From: Aquila chrysaetos chrysaetos
Taxonomy: Eukaryota > Chordata > Aves > Accipitriformes > Accipitridae
Direction: 5' to 3'
Length of the DNA: 64,000 bases
Assembly: GCF_900496995.4 (NCBI RefSeq)
Contig: NC_044029.1
Span: 15,624,001 to 15,688,000 of the forward strand
Translations under genes and position numbers: made by a program
Shown here: positions 12,601-24,110 of the stretch, in pieces
How positions within the stretch are numbered: position 1 is the stretch's first letter
How the letters are laid out: the number at the start of each line of letters is the position of its first letter
Notes under the pieces: model-generated
Databases searched by the model: none
Told to the model about the DNA's origin: nothing
Seen by the model: the letters and a program-made list of their open reading frames with translations, nothing else

Positions 12601-15600
12601 ATGAATTAAAACTTTGTCTAACCTGAATTGTATGGTAGCATGAAAGAAAAGGACGTTGGTTCTACATGTGTGCAAATATTTGCGATGCAAAAATAAGCAG
12701 CTTCAGAGATGTCTTTGCAGAGTTATAGCTCAAAACACAACTGGAATATTTGTATAATGTAAAAAGATTCAAATCTCAATGGGAGAAAACTCCACCAGCT
12801 TTCAGGTTCTGCATTTAAATCCATGCTAAACAGTTGCAATTTGCAGTCATTATTCACAGCATTCAACACACTGCTGTGGTTATCTGTGTCTGTCAAAATT
12901 CCAGATATTGTATGCTATAATATACAGAGATTTCATTCTTGTCTCAAAAAGCAGTTACACTCTATACAAGTGCCAGTACACACTGAGGAGTTCGGATTGT
13001 CAACTGTGACTGAATTCAGAGTATCAGTTATTCTAAAATACCATCAGTGACTGGAGCGTGCTATATAACTTAGTTATACATTTGCTTCTGTGCTGTATGG
13101 AGACAAAGAGCTGCAGATTTCTCAAAGCTCCTACCTTCTTAGTGCCATAATTAGTGCCAGCGTTTTACCCAACACAAGTCTAAACATAACAATTTATGTT
13201 TCTGGATCTTAAAAGATACTGATAGGAGAGAAAAGACTTCCTGTGGTAGTAGAAAACTACCTCATTCCTGGAAACTAATATATTTTAAAGTATTTGTATT
13301 AATTCAAAGCCAACAATACAAAACCATGTGAAAGAATAATAGAAATTGTGAACTGAATGAAAGTGATGGGTCCTTTGCTAATACCAAATTTGGGATTTCT
13401 CCACCATATTATTCCCCAATAAATTAGAAAACTCACTCATCCATCTACATAAGCTCTTCAATTTGTATTATCTAGTTGAGTTATAAGATGTTTATCAGAA
13501 GGGATTTCTACCATGGCAACTTACTTATCTAATGAATTTGTTACCTTTCAGGGATAAAGTTCTTTATACAATTGAGGCAAACAGTGATACCTTCATATAT
13601 ATACCCACCGTATATTCTTTCATAAACTCAGGCTCTAATCCAGCCAGCTAGAGGCATGCATGCTATTTAAAAATCTGAACAATATTTGTCTCCAAACCAC
13701 TTCCAAAGACTTTGTACTATATTATTATTATGATTCCCACCCTGCTACTTCTTGGCTTTGTCCAAATAAGAAAACATTAATATTTTCCAATGATTCAGGA
13801 GCCCGAGTCCTGTTTTTCAAAAATATGTAGGTTCTAAAATCTCTAAATCCCTTTTCTGCAGTGAAATCAGGTTCTTTTGTTTAGAGTATGACTGCATGGT
13901 AAAGGGAACAAACATTTTTCCTAGGATACTGGGAACATCCACCTGCAGCACCACTGACCTATTTACTTGCTCATGTGCCCTAGTCGGCAACATCGCTGAG
14001 AACCGTATGAAGTTGTTTCGGAGGTCAGACTTATGTTCCTACATCAGTAGCAGATTATGGAAGTTTTTTCTTGTACTTGAGTGGAGTGCAGAAAGGCAAC
14101 ACATTCACGGCAGGATTTTTAATCCTTGCTCTATCACTGTAGGCAGAGCTCATAGACCTCGAGCAGAGACTGCAGCATCGCTTGCAATGAGCAAGCTTAC
14201 TTGCTTGCTCATTTGTTTACTTGCTCTTTATGCAGGAAGAACAGAGTTTGCAATGTGTATCACCACTCAAGCCAGCATAGTCATTTAAGGTCAGTTCTGC
14301 TACCAAATGATTTCTGTGGAAATCTGCATTGTACAAGCTGACCTTAAAAAAAAAAAAAAAAAGCCCCAAGTCAGAAAGAACTGCCCTAGTTAGAAGATTT
14401 TTAAAGGTTTGCAAATTAGAGTTGCTTTTATTTACACTTTCATCCTGCGAGGTGAGTTTAAGAAGCACAAACGGTAACTTGAAAATGTTTGTGCTCCTTT
14501 TTGAAGTACTCTGTGTGAGGTAGAAAGAAGGACTAACCATCCATTTCAGCGGAATCATGTCTTTTCATATGAGTTGAGGACCTTTGCCTTTTCCCTTTTC
14601 AAACATGTTGTCCTTGTTTGTAGATTGGAAAACATCAGATTTTTCCATTTTTTTCCCTGAAAGAATGACTTTTCCCCTTGGAAAGCCTGAAGAGCTGGGG
14701 AGTCAGCAAGCCGCGTTGCTCAGTATGCTCAACCAGGCAGCTCCAAAAAAATCAGCTGGACCAGTTTTGGTCCATCAGAGCCGGGTGGTGAAGACAGGGC
14801 TGAGCCCGATGGGGCACCCCGGGGGTCATTGGTGTGTGTGGGGGGACATGGGTCTCCCCCAGTGTTCCCACTCCTGGCATCCCTCTGGGATGGAGCATCG
14901 ACCCACTGATGCTGTCAGCTGTGCCCTGGCTGGGTTAAACCCGGGGTGCAGCCTTTGGGTCCTGTAGGATGAACTGAACAACTCTTTCCTTCCTAAAACC
15001 AGCTTCCAACTCAAATCTTGCAGTGGTAACACAGTCCTGTGCCTCTGGTATCACAGCGGGGGCAGAGGGATGCCAGAACTTGCAAGTAAGACATTGTTGA
15101 CCGATTTGGGTGGGATGCCTGGGAGCTGGGTAGGGTCTTGCTGGCAAAGCTCCCAGTGATCTTAATGGAAGACTTAGCTTGACAAAAGGGTTCAGGATTA
15201 GCCTGTAATTAGACAGATGCTGGAGCAATGGGCAGGAAAATAGGGGGAAGCATAAATTAGCTTTATAAGCGTGTTTGAAGGGTTTGCAGAAAAGTGTGAA
15301 AATGCCCTCTGTACTTTGCAAAGGTCTTTGGCCCTTAGCGTCGCCTTCTCTGAAGGTTCAGATTCAAAGGGCTTTGAATCTCAGAGCTAGGATGAGCTGT
15401 ACAAAAGCTGTAACTGCAGCTGATGTAAAGATCCCCGAGATAAATAGAAAGTGTTTAATAAGAAGACTTAGTGGCATTCAAGTTACAATTTTTTGTGCTG
15501 TGAACTCAACTTGCTAGGGAGCACACAGGTAAAATAACACATTTGTAGTAACAGAGGATATTGAAGCGATGCTGAGTTCACAGGCTTTACCAGTAGTCCT

Positions 15601-15937
15601 GTGGTGCCACACTGTGGGCTGGACTCTTCCTTGCCACTACGTCTTTACATCAGCATCTTTGCTGCAACTAGCTCTTTTGGTTTCTTCTCATCCTTTCAGC
15701 TTCCGTGTGCTCCATCCAAAAGGTTAACTTCTGCAGTCAAAAAATTAAAGAAAACATTTCTTAAGGTAAGAGCAGGACGCATTGGCTCCCAGCTGCCCTG
15801 TTCAAGGTCTGTGGGTGGTTTCTTTTCTAACGTCTTTATCTTCTCGACAGCTTGGAGAGAAGGGAATCTACAAGGCCATCCATGAGCTGGATATTCTCCT
15901 TCCTTGGATTCAAGCTTACATACAAACCATCGTATGA
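9510..15937 (+). CDS. IL26: Interleukin-26 precursor (five coding exons, 170 aa)
   Basis: IL-26 is a secreted IL-10-family helical cytokine of activated T and NK-type cells; in mammals it signals through IL10RB with IL20RA. Joining 9510-9680, 10053-10109, 11500-11631, 15700-15765 and 15851-15937 gives a continuous 170-residue protein. All introns are GT-AG and phase 0. Residues 1-23 form a signal peptide (RFLVLLCLFTVEG core). Cysteines lie at 33, 46, 79, 120 and 123. The segments DQLLSFYVKNVFSHLGVGSD and ELDILLPWIQAYIQTIV match IL-26 family helices, and an N-glycosylation motif NCS sits at 78-80. The start is the ATG at 9510 (A at -3); the upstream in-frame TTG is not used. The gene is intact. 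It lies 23.5 kb upstream of IFNG on the same strand, the expected order. Confidence 0.93.
10053..10109 (+). CDS. IL26: IL26 coding exon 2 (residues 58-76)
   Basis: A 57-nt exon encoding the basic stretch KDLIKNTRLLKKTTKMLFM, between the acceptor 'attttacag' and the donor gtaaga. It is too short to appear as a free-standing open frame. Intron 2 is 1,390 bp. Confidence 0.92.
11500..11631 (+). CDS. IL26: IL26 coding exon 3 (residues 77-120)
   Basis: Begins TNCSVRDQLL after the acceptor 'ttgttttcag' and ends MNAC before gtgagt. It carries Cys79, Cys120 and the predicted N-glycosylation site at Asn78. It is followed by the largest intron, 4,068 bp, in which no other gene was recognised. Confidence 0.93.
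15700..15765 (+). CDS. IL26: IL26 coding exon 4 (residues 121-142)
   Basis: A 66-nt exon encoding LPCAPSKRLTSAVKKLKKTF plus LK, with acceptor 'tcctttcag' and donor gtaaga. It is rich in lysine, as in the cationic IL-26 family. Intron 4 is only 85 bp. Confidence 0.92.
15851..15937 (+). CDS. IL26: IL26 coding exon 5 (residues 143-170 and stop)
   Basis: After the acceptor 'ttctcgacag' it encodes LGEKGIYKAIHELDILLPWI then QAYIQTIV and TGA. The GEKGIYKAI.ELDILL block corresponds to the last helix of IL-10-family cytokines. Confidence 0.93.
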   Translation, partial: LGEKGIYKAIHELDILLPWIQAYIQTIV

Positions 15938-16513
15938 AGAGCGAGGAAGTGACAGACAACACGCCGCTTCTGTGCTAAGAACAGATCCTTACCCAAAAGG
16001 CCTGAAAATCAACCGAGAGCCGGACATACAATGGGCCTGGCAGTAACTCCGTCCCACTGAAGGAGAGCCTCTGTAATACAGTGGCAGAAAGAGGGATTTT
16101 TCAAGAGCTTTCATGGTTGGCTTGGCATAGCAGCTACTCCTGTCCTGCGGTACGAGAGCAGCCTCCGGAGCAGTTGCGGCACACTGATGTATTTCTTGTC
16201 CTGCCAGCTGCCTCACCGGCAGACCCCGGGCACATTGCACGGGCGTAACTTGAAATCTGCTACCGTGCGGATCAGACACAATGATGTCCCATGTGCTGTG
16301 GGCACGATCTAGCTATGCCTTGTACCACCCCCTGTGATTACAATTCAAAGCAACGAGGACCACTTTTGAAAATCCCTCCCCTAAGCTAAACTTTTTTTTT
16401 TGGTTATAGCTGTATAACAGTATACACAAGCCATTCTACACATAAATAAGAAAATTAATTATATACTGCTTATCATTGTTATTAATTTAAAGTAATAATT
16501 GTTCCCTAATAAA
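15938..16513 (+). other. IL26: IL26 3'UTR with probable polyadenylation signal
   Basis: Sequence after the IL26 stop codon. A canonical AATAAA lies at 16508-16513, within an AT-rich stretch starting near 16430. The end of the transcript, about 15-25 bases later, is inferred and not shown. Confidence 0.55.
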
Positions 16514-16529
16514 CACACTCCAATTAATG

Positions 16530-19500
16530 TCAAAACTTTCGTCTATGACTCATGCATGACCTTCAGATGCCATATGCTCTACATGAGATCACACAACGCA
16601 GAAAACACAGTAAATGGATTGCCTTTGGACTAGGATTGCAAAATGGTTTGAGAGACATTTATGGGAAGTTATTACTCAAATGATGGTAGTGGTTTCCAAA
16701 ATATCTTTCATATGGTACAGAATGAAGATGGCATTCTAGCTTTCTCACATTTTTAAAGATTTACCAGAAGAAACTATCTAGGTGATAAAAGTATTCCCAA
16801 CCTGTATGTTTGCACTTCCACGGGGGTGAAATTCTGCAAAATTTCAGATCTCATAGTGCTAGTATGTCAGGGGCATCGAATACATCGGTGTGCTGACACC
16901 AAAGAGCCTGAGCCAGTTCCTCCTCTGCATTGTGGCCTTCTGGAGCCCAGGGGTGGTGGTTGGTCTCTGACAGGTGATCTTTGGATTCCAGGGTCCAACA
17001 ACATACGCTCTCTGAACAGGCTATGGGCAGCGCTTCTTCATTTTTGTTCCTTCAGGGATCGTGCAGAAACTCTCTGGGGTCCCCGCACAGGTGGTAGCTA
17101 GAGCAGTAGGAGGGAGCCCAGCCTATTCCCACTCCTGAACTCATGAACGGGCCACCACTGCTGCTAGTGGGCTGTTGATCTTCATCCAGGTGAGTTGTTT
17201 GTGGATGGTGAGGGTTGAGGAGGGAGAAGAGCATCATCTCGTCTTTAAACTTGCAAATCACTGCCCAGCATCCCGGAGGGGAGAAAGCATGAAGCTATGA
17301 GTGAATCCAGCTCATGACCCGCTTCTGTTGGGATCAGAGCTACGTGCTAGACCATACTCCAGCACTTCCTTACAACCCCACCTCACCTCTCCCTGCCCGC
17401 AAACTGTGTGTGACTTGTCCTTTCTGATGCCCCAGAGACCTGGAGCGTGGCTGGCTGGCTTTACCAGCTTTTTCCATAGCTTTGCAACACACTGCGTTAG
17501 CACTGGCCACTTGTGGCAAAAGCCAAAGAAAGGCAATGTTAAATTGCAATGTGCAAGTTACTCATTAGCGCCTCTACTTCATTAAAAAAAAAGAAGGATG
17601 CCATCATTTTGGGAACCTGCCAAAGCATTCAGCAAATCTCAGAGACAGCAGCTTCTGATGACAGTAGACTAGTTTTAAGCATTTGTGGTTTATATAACAA
17701 ATGATCGCAGACAGATGCAAAGGCTGATCTTCAATGAGAACACAAGGCAATTTCTTTATACTTACGTTTAATATGAAGAACGGTGGAATAAAGACATGAG
17801 CCTTTCAGCACAAGCAATGACCTGTCATACCATTAACTTTCTAGCTTCGTATTCTAGCAATTAACATCAAGGAATTCTATTAGTTACAGGCTGAAAAATG
17901 GGACATTTTTCTGTTAAAGTACAATGGTGGATCTCTTGGGAAATTCCACTGACTGACCAAGGTGCCGGGACCGCAATAACAGCGTGCACTTTGTGTGCTC
18001 AGTATATTCCGGGGTTCAGCAGTCAGTGCCATGGCACCAGTATGCATCTTTTGCAGGGGCCTCTTGATGTCCCTGTGTTGACTTTAGTCATCACATATTA
18101 AACATGCCAGTTCAGAGAAGCTGGCTAGGCACACCTGTTAATGGATTAGGATAAACACTGGAGACGTTTTAGTCTAACACATATAAAAAAAATGTTCATA
18201 TGTGGTAGTTTCTGTTTGCTGAGCATTTTCTTCCATTACCATGATTTCACCTGATTATGTATATCCCACCGGTTTGGTAAAAAGAAGGGCTGACTCAAAG
18301 AACTCTAAAAGGAGGAAAAAATCCAACAGTCTGCCATGGACAATTCTCGGGTAAATTCTATTTCTTGTTACTCTTCTGAAGATGGGAAATCAGTTATGCA
18401 GACAAAAGGAAATATGATACATGAATAAACCAATGTTACCTCTCACGTAACTAGTCAGATGATGACTGAAAGCTCCTCAAAGCAGAGTTCGTATTTTTTT
18501 GACCTGTAGCATTTTCACATTGTCTTTGATCTCCAGCTTCCTCAGCCATGTACATGAAAGGACAGAACTTGGGAATAGATTGCCCAGGTGACCATGGTAG
18601 GAGTACAAGAAAAGAGTGAGAATATTTTGTAAGATAAATTCAGTTGCAAACTGTCCTGTAAAAGCTAGTCAGTAAATAATTCTCAAAAAAACCCCAACAA
18701 CAGAAAACCCCATAAAAGGACCCAAACACTGAGGAATATATAATCTGCTAAAATTGTTCTTAATACCTTGGCACTATAAATTTAAACCTGTTCCTTGTGA
18801 AGGATAATAGATATACCTGACAAAAAACGTTCTTATGCATATACTTTCTTACCCGGGGAGACAGCAAACCTAATGTGCCATCCTACATGGTGATTTTAAA
18901 TTTGACAGGGACCTGCCAATCCAGAACATATATGCAGTAATATATAACAGGCACAGGCAAGGCGAGGAAAGCTGCCTTATGCCCCTTATTCTAGAGGAAT
19001 ACCAGCTCCAGCTGAATGCCTTGCATGTTTAGCAATGAGACACGCGTTTAATCCTCTATTTTATTAGTAGTGTTATGTTATATTATTTCATTATTTGTTA
19101 TTTTATTACTAGAGGGAGTTGCAGTATATGACACACCAGATTTTGTTGCAGTAGCTTACCAGGCAACTGTATTTTATTTGAGCAAACTATGTTAAAAACC
19201 AGTCTGAACACAGCATTCCTGGCTCTGAACTTTAGATCTTGGCACTTTAGATCTTACTGAATTTCCTTTTTTTTTGCTGTTTTGGAATGCTCTCCTTACA
19301 CAGTAAGATGACACCTAGTAGGCTAACGAGACCGAAATGCAGTCCTAACTCTCTCGTTTAGATTTCACGAAGCCTGTTGTTGCCAAAATAGCACATTCAG
19401 GGAGAAGAAGCAGGGAAAGCTGGCCCAGTGCTTTAATTAACAGGAGGCTGCAGAGACAGACCAGGGCAGGCACAGGACCCCACCGCCCAACAGCCCAGGA

Positions 19501-20790
19501 CCCATCCTGGCCACACGAGGCTGGAGCAGGAGCCTGAAGGTTTCCCGGGGTGCGATGCTCGTTCCAGGGTGAGCTGGGCAGCGGGGGACCCGAGGAAGGG
19601 GAGGTGCAGCTGGCTGAGGGTACGTTCACTCGCTCACTCCTAAGAGCGTAACTCCGTCATTTCAAACGTTCGCCCCACAGACGAACAACTGCACTGAAGT
19701 CCCACCGTCCTGAGGAGTCAATATTCAACAACAGCTTGCACTGTCAGGGCGAATGTCTAACTAATACAAAGGGGTTGCAACTCAAAATGCATTTTTTTCA
19801 ATTAAAACAAAAATGGTTAATTAGAGGGACAGTAGCAAAGGTGGTACATTTAATGTTGTGGTCTTTTTCAAGCACGTAATTTAATTTTCATTTATTGTGG
19901 TGTCCGTTTTCATTAATTTATTCACACAGCTCATCCATTTGTTTGTGAGATTTAGGTTTGCTTTCTGTTTTAATGGTTTTTGTCCAAAATCTGGTGTATG
20001 GAATAGAAAACTGACCGTGGGCATGGCCTAGCCAGCCTTCATCGGACGTCACTGTCCAGCCCTCGCCGCTGGCAGGGAGCAGTAGCCGGGATCTGGGCGC
20101 TCAGCACAGGGAACCCCATGGCTGTGGGAGCAGGAACGACTGCTGCTTCTCGGGTGCAGAAGAGAGCCGGTGACACCTGCAAACACAAAAACTTCCACTT
20201 CTAATTGGCAGAATGCATGGGCAATGTTTTCAGATGATTCAAGTCGCTGAAGATTTTTCTTGTGGAAATTTTGCTGAACTACCACATCCAGTCAGTGGGA
20301 TTTTTTGGTTTTGTTTTTTCTTTTTCTCCCCTCATGGATGTTCAGAGTTGAAAAAGAAAACTCCAGAAGCAGTCTACAATGATTGCATGTGGATTATTTG
20401 TCTTTTCTGCTGTGCTGAGGTGCAAAGGTGGATATGAGCTCCATGGCTAAAAATAATTTCACAAAATGAGCATTGCCGCCCGTTTTTCAAAGGGATGCAG
20501 AGATATGTAGGTGACACACAAAGAAAGAGATGAACTTTGAAAGGGACTTAAATGAATCCGATAACTAATTTTCACAGATTCCATCTAGATTTAAGCGATT
20601 TGTCTAGTTACTAATCAACCCACAAGTAGCACCTTCTTCCCTGGCGATCAGCACGATGCCCTGTGGTGGAGGGGTTGGGGAAGGGCAAACCCGTCCGCCC
20701 TGCTGTGTTCATGGGGGTCAGCCCTGCAGCAGCTCCATCCATCTGACAGGAAAATCAAGTTATCTCACGGCATAAAACCTCAGGACTTGG
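16530..20790. other. Intergenic DNA, no gene recognised
   Basis: No coding exon, RNA gene or confident repeat was recognised. GC-richer patches occur at about 19,440-19,620 and 20,040-20,170 without family similarity I can name. Confidence 0.5.
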
Positions 20791-20802
20791 GGGTTCTCGC
20801 TC

Positions 20803-20890
20803 TCATTTTCCATATGGCTTAGGACACTTTGCGGACTCTTAGTTGCCTTGTCTATAAAATGAAAGCAGTAACACCTCTGGGCATGGTGCA
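20803..20890 (+). repeat. MIR-like ancient SINE fragment
   Basis: The stretch '..cttagttgccttgtctataaaatgaaagcag..' has the layout of the MIR core ('tcagtttcctcatctgtaaaatgggg'). Similarity is partial and judged by eye. Confidence 0.4.
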
Positions 20891-21446
20891 TCTTCATGCA
20901 GTAATGCAAATCACATTTCCAAACTAATTAAACACTCCTGAATGAAAGGCAAAGTATAGCACCTGCAAAATATAGGTCTTTATTTAATTGAGAAGTGTTG
21001 CGATAAGTGACACATGCCATACACAGGCCACTTAGCAAAAAATATTGTGTTGCACCTTCACAAAAACATAGCAAAATAATTAGTATTAAATATATTTAAC
21101 TGACAATTCAAAGTAATAAGTATGGACAAAAGCTTATTGCCTTTTAAAACTAGACAAGGATAGCTTTTTAATTTTTCAGATGAAACTCTAGGTGTCACTC
21201 TTAGAAAACAAGACTCATGTTGGTCCCAGTTTACTTCTGACTCCTCAGTTGATAGAGAAAGTGTTAGAGAATGTTTCATAAGTAGTTTCCTTGGATGGAA
21301 AACTGAGATAGATATGCAGTTGGATTAGAAAGTGGTTTTTTTTTTTTTTTTTTTGATTTCAATTGCCACAAACTTAGAATTGAAATTAAAAATGAGGAGG
21401 AAGAAAGATGGGCATATAGCCAAAGACTAGGGTTATAAATCAGATA

Positions 21447-21550
21447 TGAATTCAGTCCCTGGTTTTACTACAGACTTCCTACGTGACTGTAGGCAAGTTG
21501 CTTCATCAAGGTATTTTTCTCCTTTGGCAAATGGAAAAATTGTCTATCAA
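21447..21550 (+). repeat. MIR-like ancient SINE fragment
   Basis: Contains 'gtgactgtaggcaagttgctt' split by small changes and then 'tttggcaaatgg', the typical order of the MIR core ('gtgaccttgggcaagttgctt ... ctgtaaaatgg'). By-eye assignment. Confidence 0.42.
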
Positions 21551-21664
21551 TTATTTGCCTAAGTTCATTTATCTTTGCTTTGCATACAGAAATCCTCAAA
21601 AGGAAATTAATACCCATGTAGTGTTAATTGTTGTCACTATTGCTTAGCATGGCTTGTCTTATCA

Positions 21665-21807
21665 CAGTGTTTCGGTCTTTTTGGAGTAGTGACTCTTATT
21701 ACACAGAAGAAAGGGTATTTTGTGACTGTTACTGCAAAGGGAAGAATGAAAAATATGTGGTTGTGTATTAAAATTGTCACTAGATTGTGATTTCTTGAAA
21801 AACACTG
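21665..21807. mobile_element. Short hAT-type (Charlie-like) non-autonomous DNA transposon relic
   Basis: A 143-bp segment starting CAGTGTTTCGG and ending GAAAAACACTG. The ends form imperfect terminal inverted repeats of the CAGTGTTTYYC kind typical of Charlie-type hAT elements. The interior includes 'gtgactgttactgcaaagg', also reminiscent of such elements. The flanking 8-mers (tcttatca and atctagtg) do not match well, so the target duplication has decayed or the ends are misjudged. No transposase is encoded. Confidence 0.5.
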
Positions 21808-22319
21808 ATCTAGTGGAAAGTGGCAGCTGCACATGCAGTTTTGGCATTGTGTGTATAATACAGCAGCAGTCAGCAAAGACAACAATTTCCATCACAGACA
21901 AGACGACGTACAAATTTTCTCTGTTTTCCCTGAAGTACTTTTTTTCTCTCAAGTGCAAAATCTTCAGAGCAGAGACTATCCCTTGATAAGTAATTTCTGC
22001 TGTAAACTGAACCATTTACAGCAAATCCCTGATCTCAGCTGGAGCCCTGCGGTGGTGTTATAATGTAGTCCTTACCAAACGCTGGGACAGCTTCCCTCAG
22101 AGAGCATTAGAAGGAAGGTATTTTTTCCTGAAACATGGGAATAAGAAGGGGATTTCGACAATGATGTAACTTGTGTTGGATTTGGCCATTTGGTCACTGT
22201 TTCTTCATGCCCACAACATACACCGGTTTGTAGAGACTGCAATAGCAGCCTACTCACTGCAAAGACACACGGCCAAAGGTGAAACGCATGGTCTTTTGGT
22301 CTGGTGATTAATATTTCCC

Positions 22320-22505
22320 GAAATAGCCCCGTGTAGCCGCCAAGCCCAGGTACCGCTCGAGTCGTCCCCCCCCAGCAGCCGCGGGGTGTCGGATGGGAGA
22401 GGGCTGCGAAGAGGAAGGGTGCCTGGGCAGGCAGTGCTGTTACGGGAACGGAAAGGTTGCAGCAGCGGTCGCGCAGCCCTGCTGTGTTCACCCTGCAGCT
22501 TCCCC
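22320..22505. other. Small CpG-rich patch
   Basis: About 16 CpG dinucleotides in roughly 185 bases of GC-rich sequence within an AT-rich region. An overlapping minus-strand open frame (155 codons, 22072-22539) has no recognisable motif and may simply reflect low stop density in GC-rich DNA. Confidence 0.4.
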
Positions 22506-22944
22506 CATCTCTAGCCAAGCTTCTTCCTATTGCAACCAATGACTGCTGCGGGGGTACCTGCTCCCGAAAACCGGCAGGAGCTGCTGAGCCGTGGGAGACT
22601 CACTCTCCATGAACACGTGTGGAGAACGGTCTTACCTTATTTCAGTTTTCCTTTAAAAATCAATATTTAGCTCCGCATTCTGTTGGCTCCGGTGGAAAAG
22701 AGATTTGGAAATGTAAAGGCAGTCGGTAGGTCTATGAGGAGCATTGCCTGAGGGAAAAGGGGGGTAATGGAAATATAATACCTTCGAGTGAAGGCAGAGA
22801 CTATCATGGAATAAAGATGCTGGTGACATATGTCAGGAGTAGGCTTGAATGCTAAATTGCAAAACAGTATGGATAATGTTTTTTCAGTCCCGTGGATGGG
22901 GTTGCAGCTCTGAAAGGCAACAATAATCATAAAGCCACGGGGCC

Positions 22945-23075
22945 AAGGGGTAAATAAGGCTGGCAGGGGCCTCTGGAGGGCTCTGGTCTGACCTCCTGCT
23001 CAAAGCAGGGTCCATCAGGAGGTCAGACCAGGCTGCCCAGGGCTTTATCCAGTTGGATCTTGAAAATCTCCTATA
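22945..23075 (-). mobile_element. CR1 LINE 3'-end fragment (antisense)
   Basis: Antisense CR1 landmarks in order: 'ggcaggggcctctggaggg', 'tctgacctcctgctcaaag', 'cagggtccatcaggaggtc', 'aggctgcccagggctttat' and 'tggatcttgaaaatctcc'. These match the reverse complement of the CR1 3' region. Boundaries are approximate. Confidence 0.82.
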
Positions 23076-23879
23076 GGAGCCACAGAAGGCTGACTTTGAA
23101 GGGCCATTGTGTCATTTCTGGACAAGGTAAAGTGTTAAAGAGCTGGATGCAGCCACAGCGTGAGCAGTGGGACTGTGCAGCGATGCTCTTCCATCACCAA
23201 ACCATGCACAACACACCCGGTAGCCCCCTTGTTTGCCCTGGCAAACCCACCTCAGTGTCCTGATGTAACTAAATCAAAAACAGTCCCATTATGACTGTCA
23301 GCTGTGTCACACCTCTGTGAGAAGAGCAGTTGCAGGACAAAGCACTTTGTTTCCATAGTAGAAAGGAAAACTATGAGCAACTGTCTGGCCACAAAATGTT
23401 TGTGCGAGGTGAACAACAAACTGCAGGCAAGCGTCAAGTCCTGCAAAAAGGGTCAAATGAATTTTGAAATAGAATTAAGACAGATGAGAAGCCACAGACG
23501 TTTCTCTTTTGGGAAGTTATTTCTGAAGAAGATTGCAGGCCCCTCGCAAGTGATGCTGAGGCTTTTGGTCCAAGGCCCTGGGGGTGGAAACCAGCCCACT
23601 CCTGCTCTTGCTCCCGCTCCTTTCCTTGTGGCATGGGCACCGCCAGGGAGGTTTTTCTTGTGTGGCCCATAAAAGGGTCATGCAGATCTCCCTGCTCCTC
23701 AGCCATTGACTCTGGCTGGCCCCAGAGTGCCTCCCCTCCTCACCCCAGGTCATGATGTCCTTTTTAGAGATGTGTCACCTTCTGGTTGGGGAAAGCAGCT
23801 CTCTGGCTCAGCGACCTGGTAAAGCAGCCGAACATGCCATGCTAAAATATTTAAGTAATAACAGCTGTCTGATTACCAT

Positions 23880-24110
23880 TCCTTGATTTTTGAATAGTCA
23901 GAGATAAAAAAATGAAAAAATCTGAATTTAACACAGTTTAGTGGAAGAGGGTATATAAAGGGAGAGGGAACTGGAGGAAGCTGGCATGGGAGTGTAGAGG
24001 AAGAGTGATGATGAGAGAGTAGAGGACCCTGGGGTGTTCGGCTGTCAGCCATAGCCTCAGTGTGTTGCTGTATTTTGCACATTAAAAAATCTGTTTAAAA
24101 CCAGCAGGGA
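23880..24110 (+). promoter_or_regulatory. Isolated TATA-box-like sequence with no known gene
   Basis: A strong TATATAAAG match at 23952-23960, set in purine-rich sequence, with an ATTAAA about 120 bases later (near 24081). No exon is recognised downstream. The spacing resembles the U3/R part of a decayed LTR, but no LTR ends were seen. Confidence 0.25.

Noticed and set aside
22072..22539. 155-codon minus-strand frame
   Set aside because: It overlaps a CpG-rich patch where stops are scarce. No domain or splice evidence.
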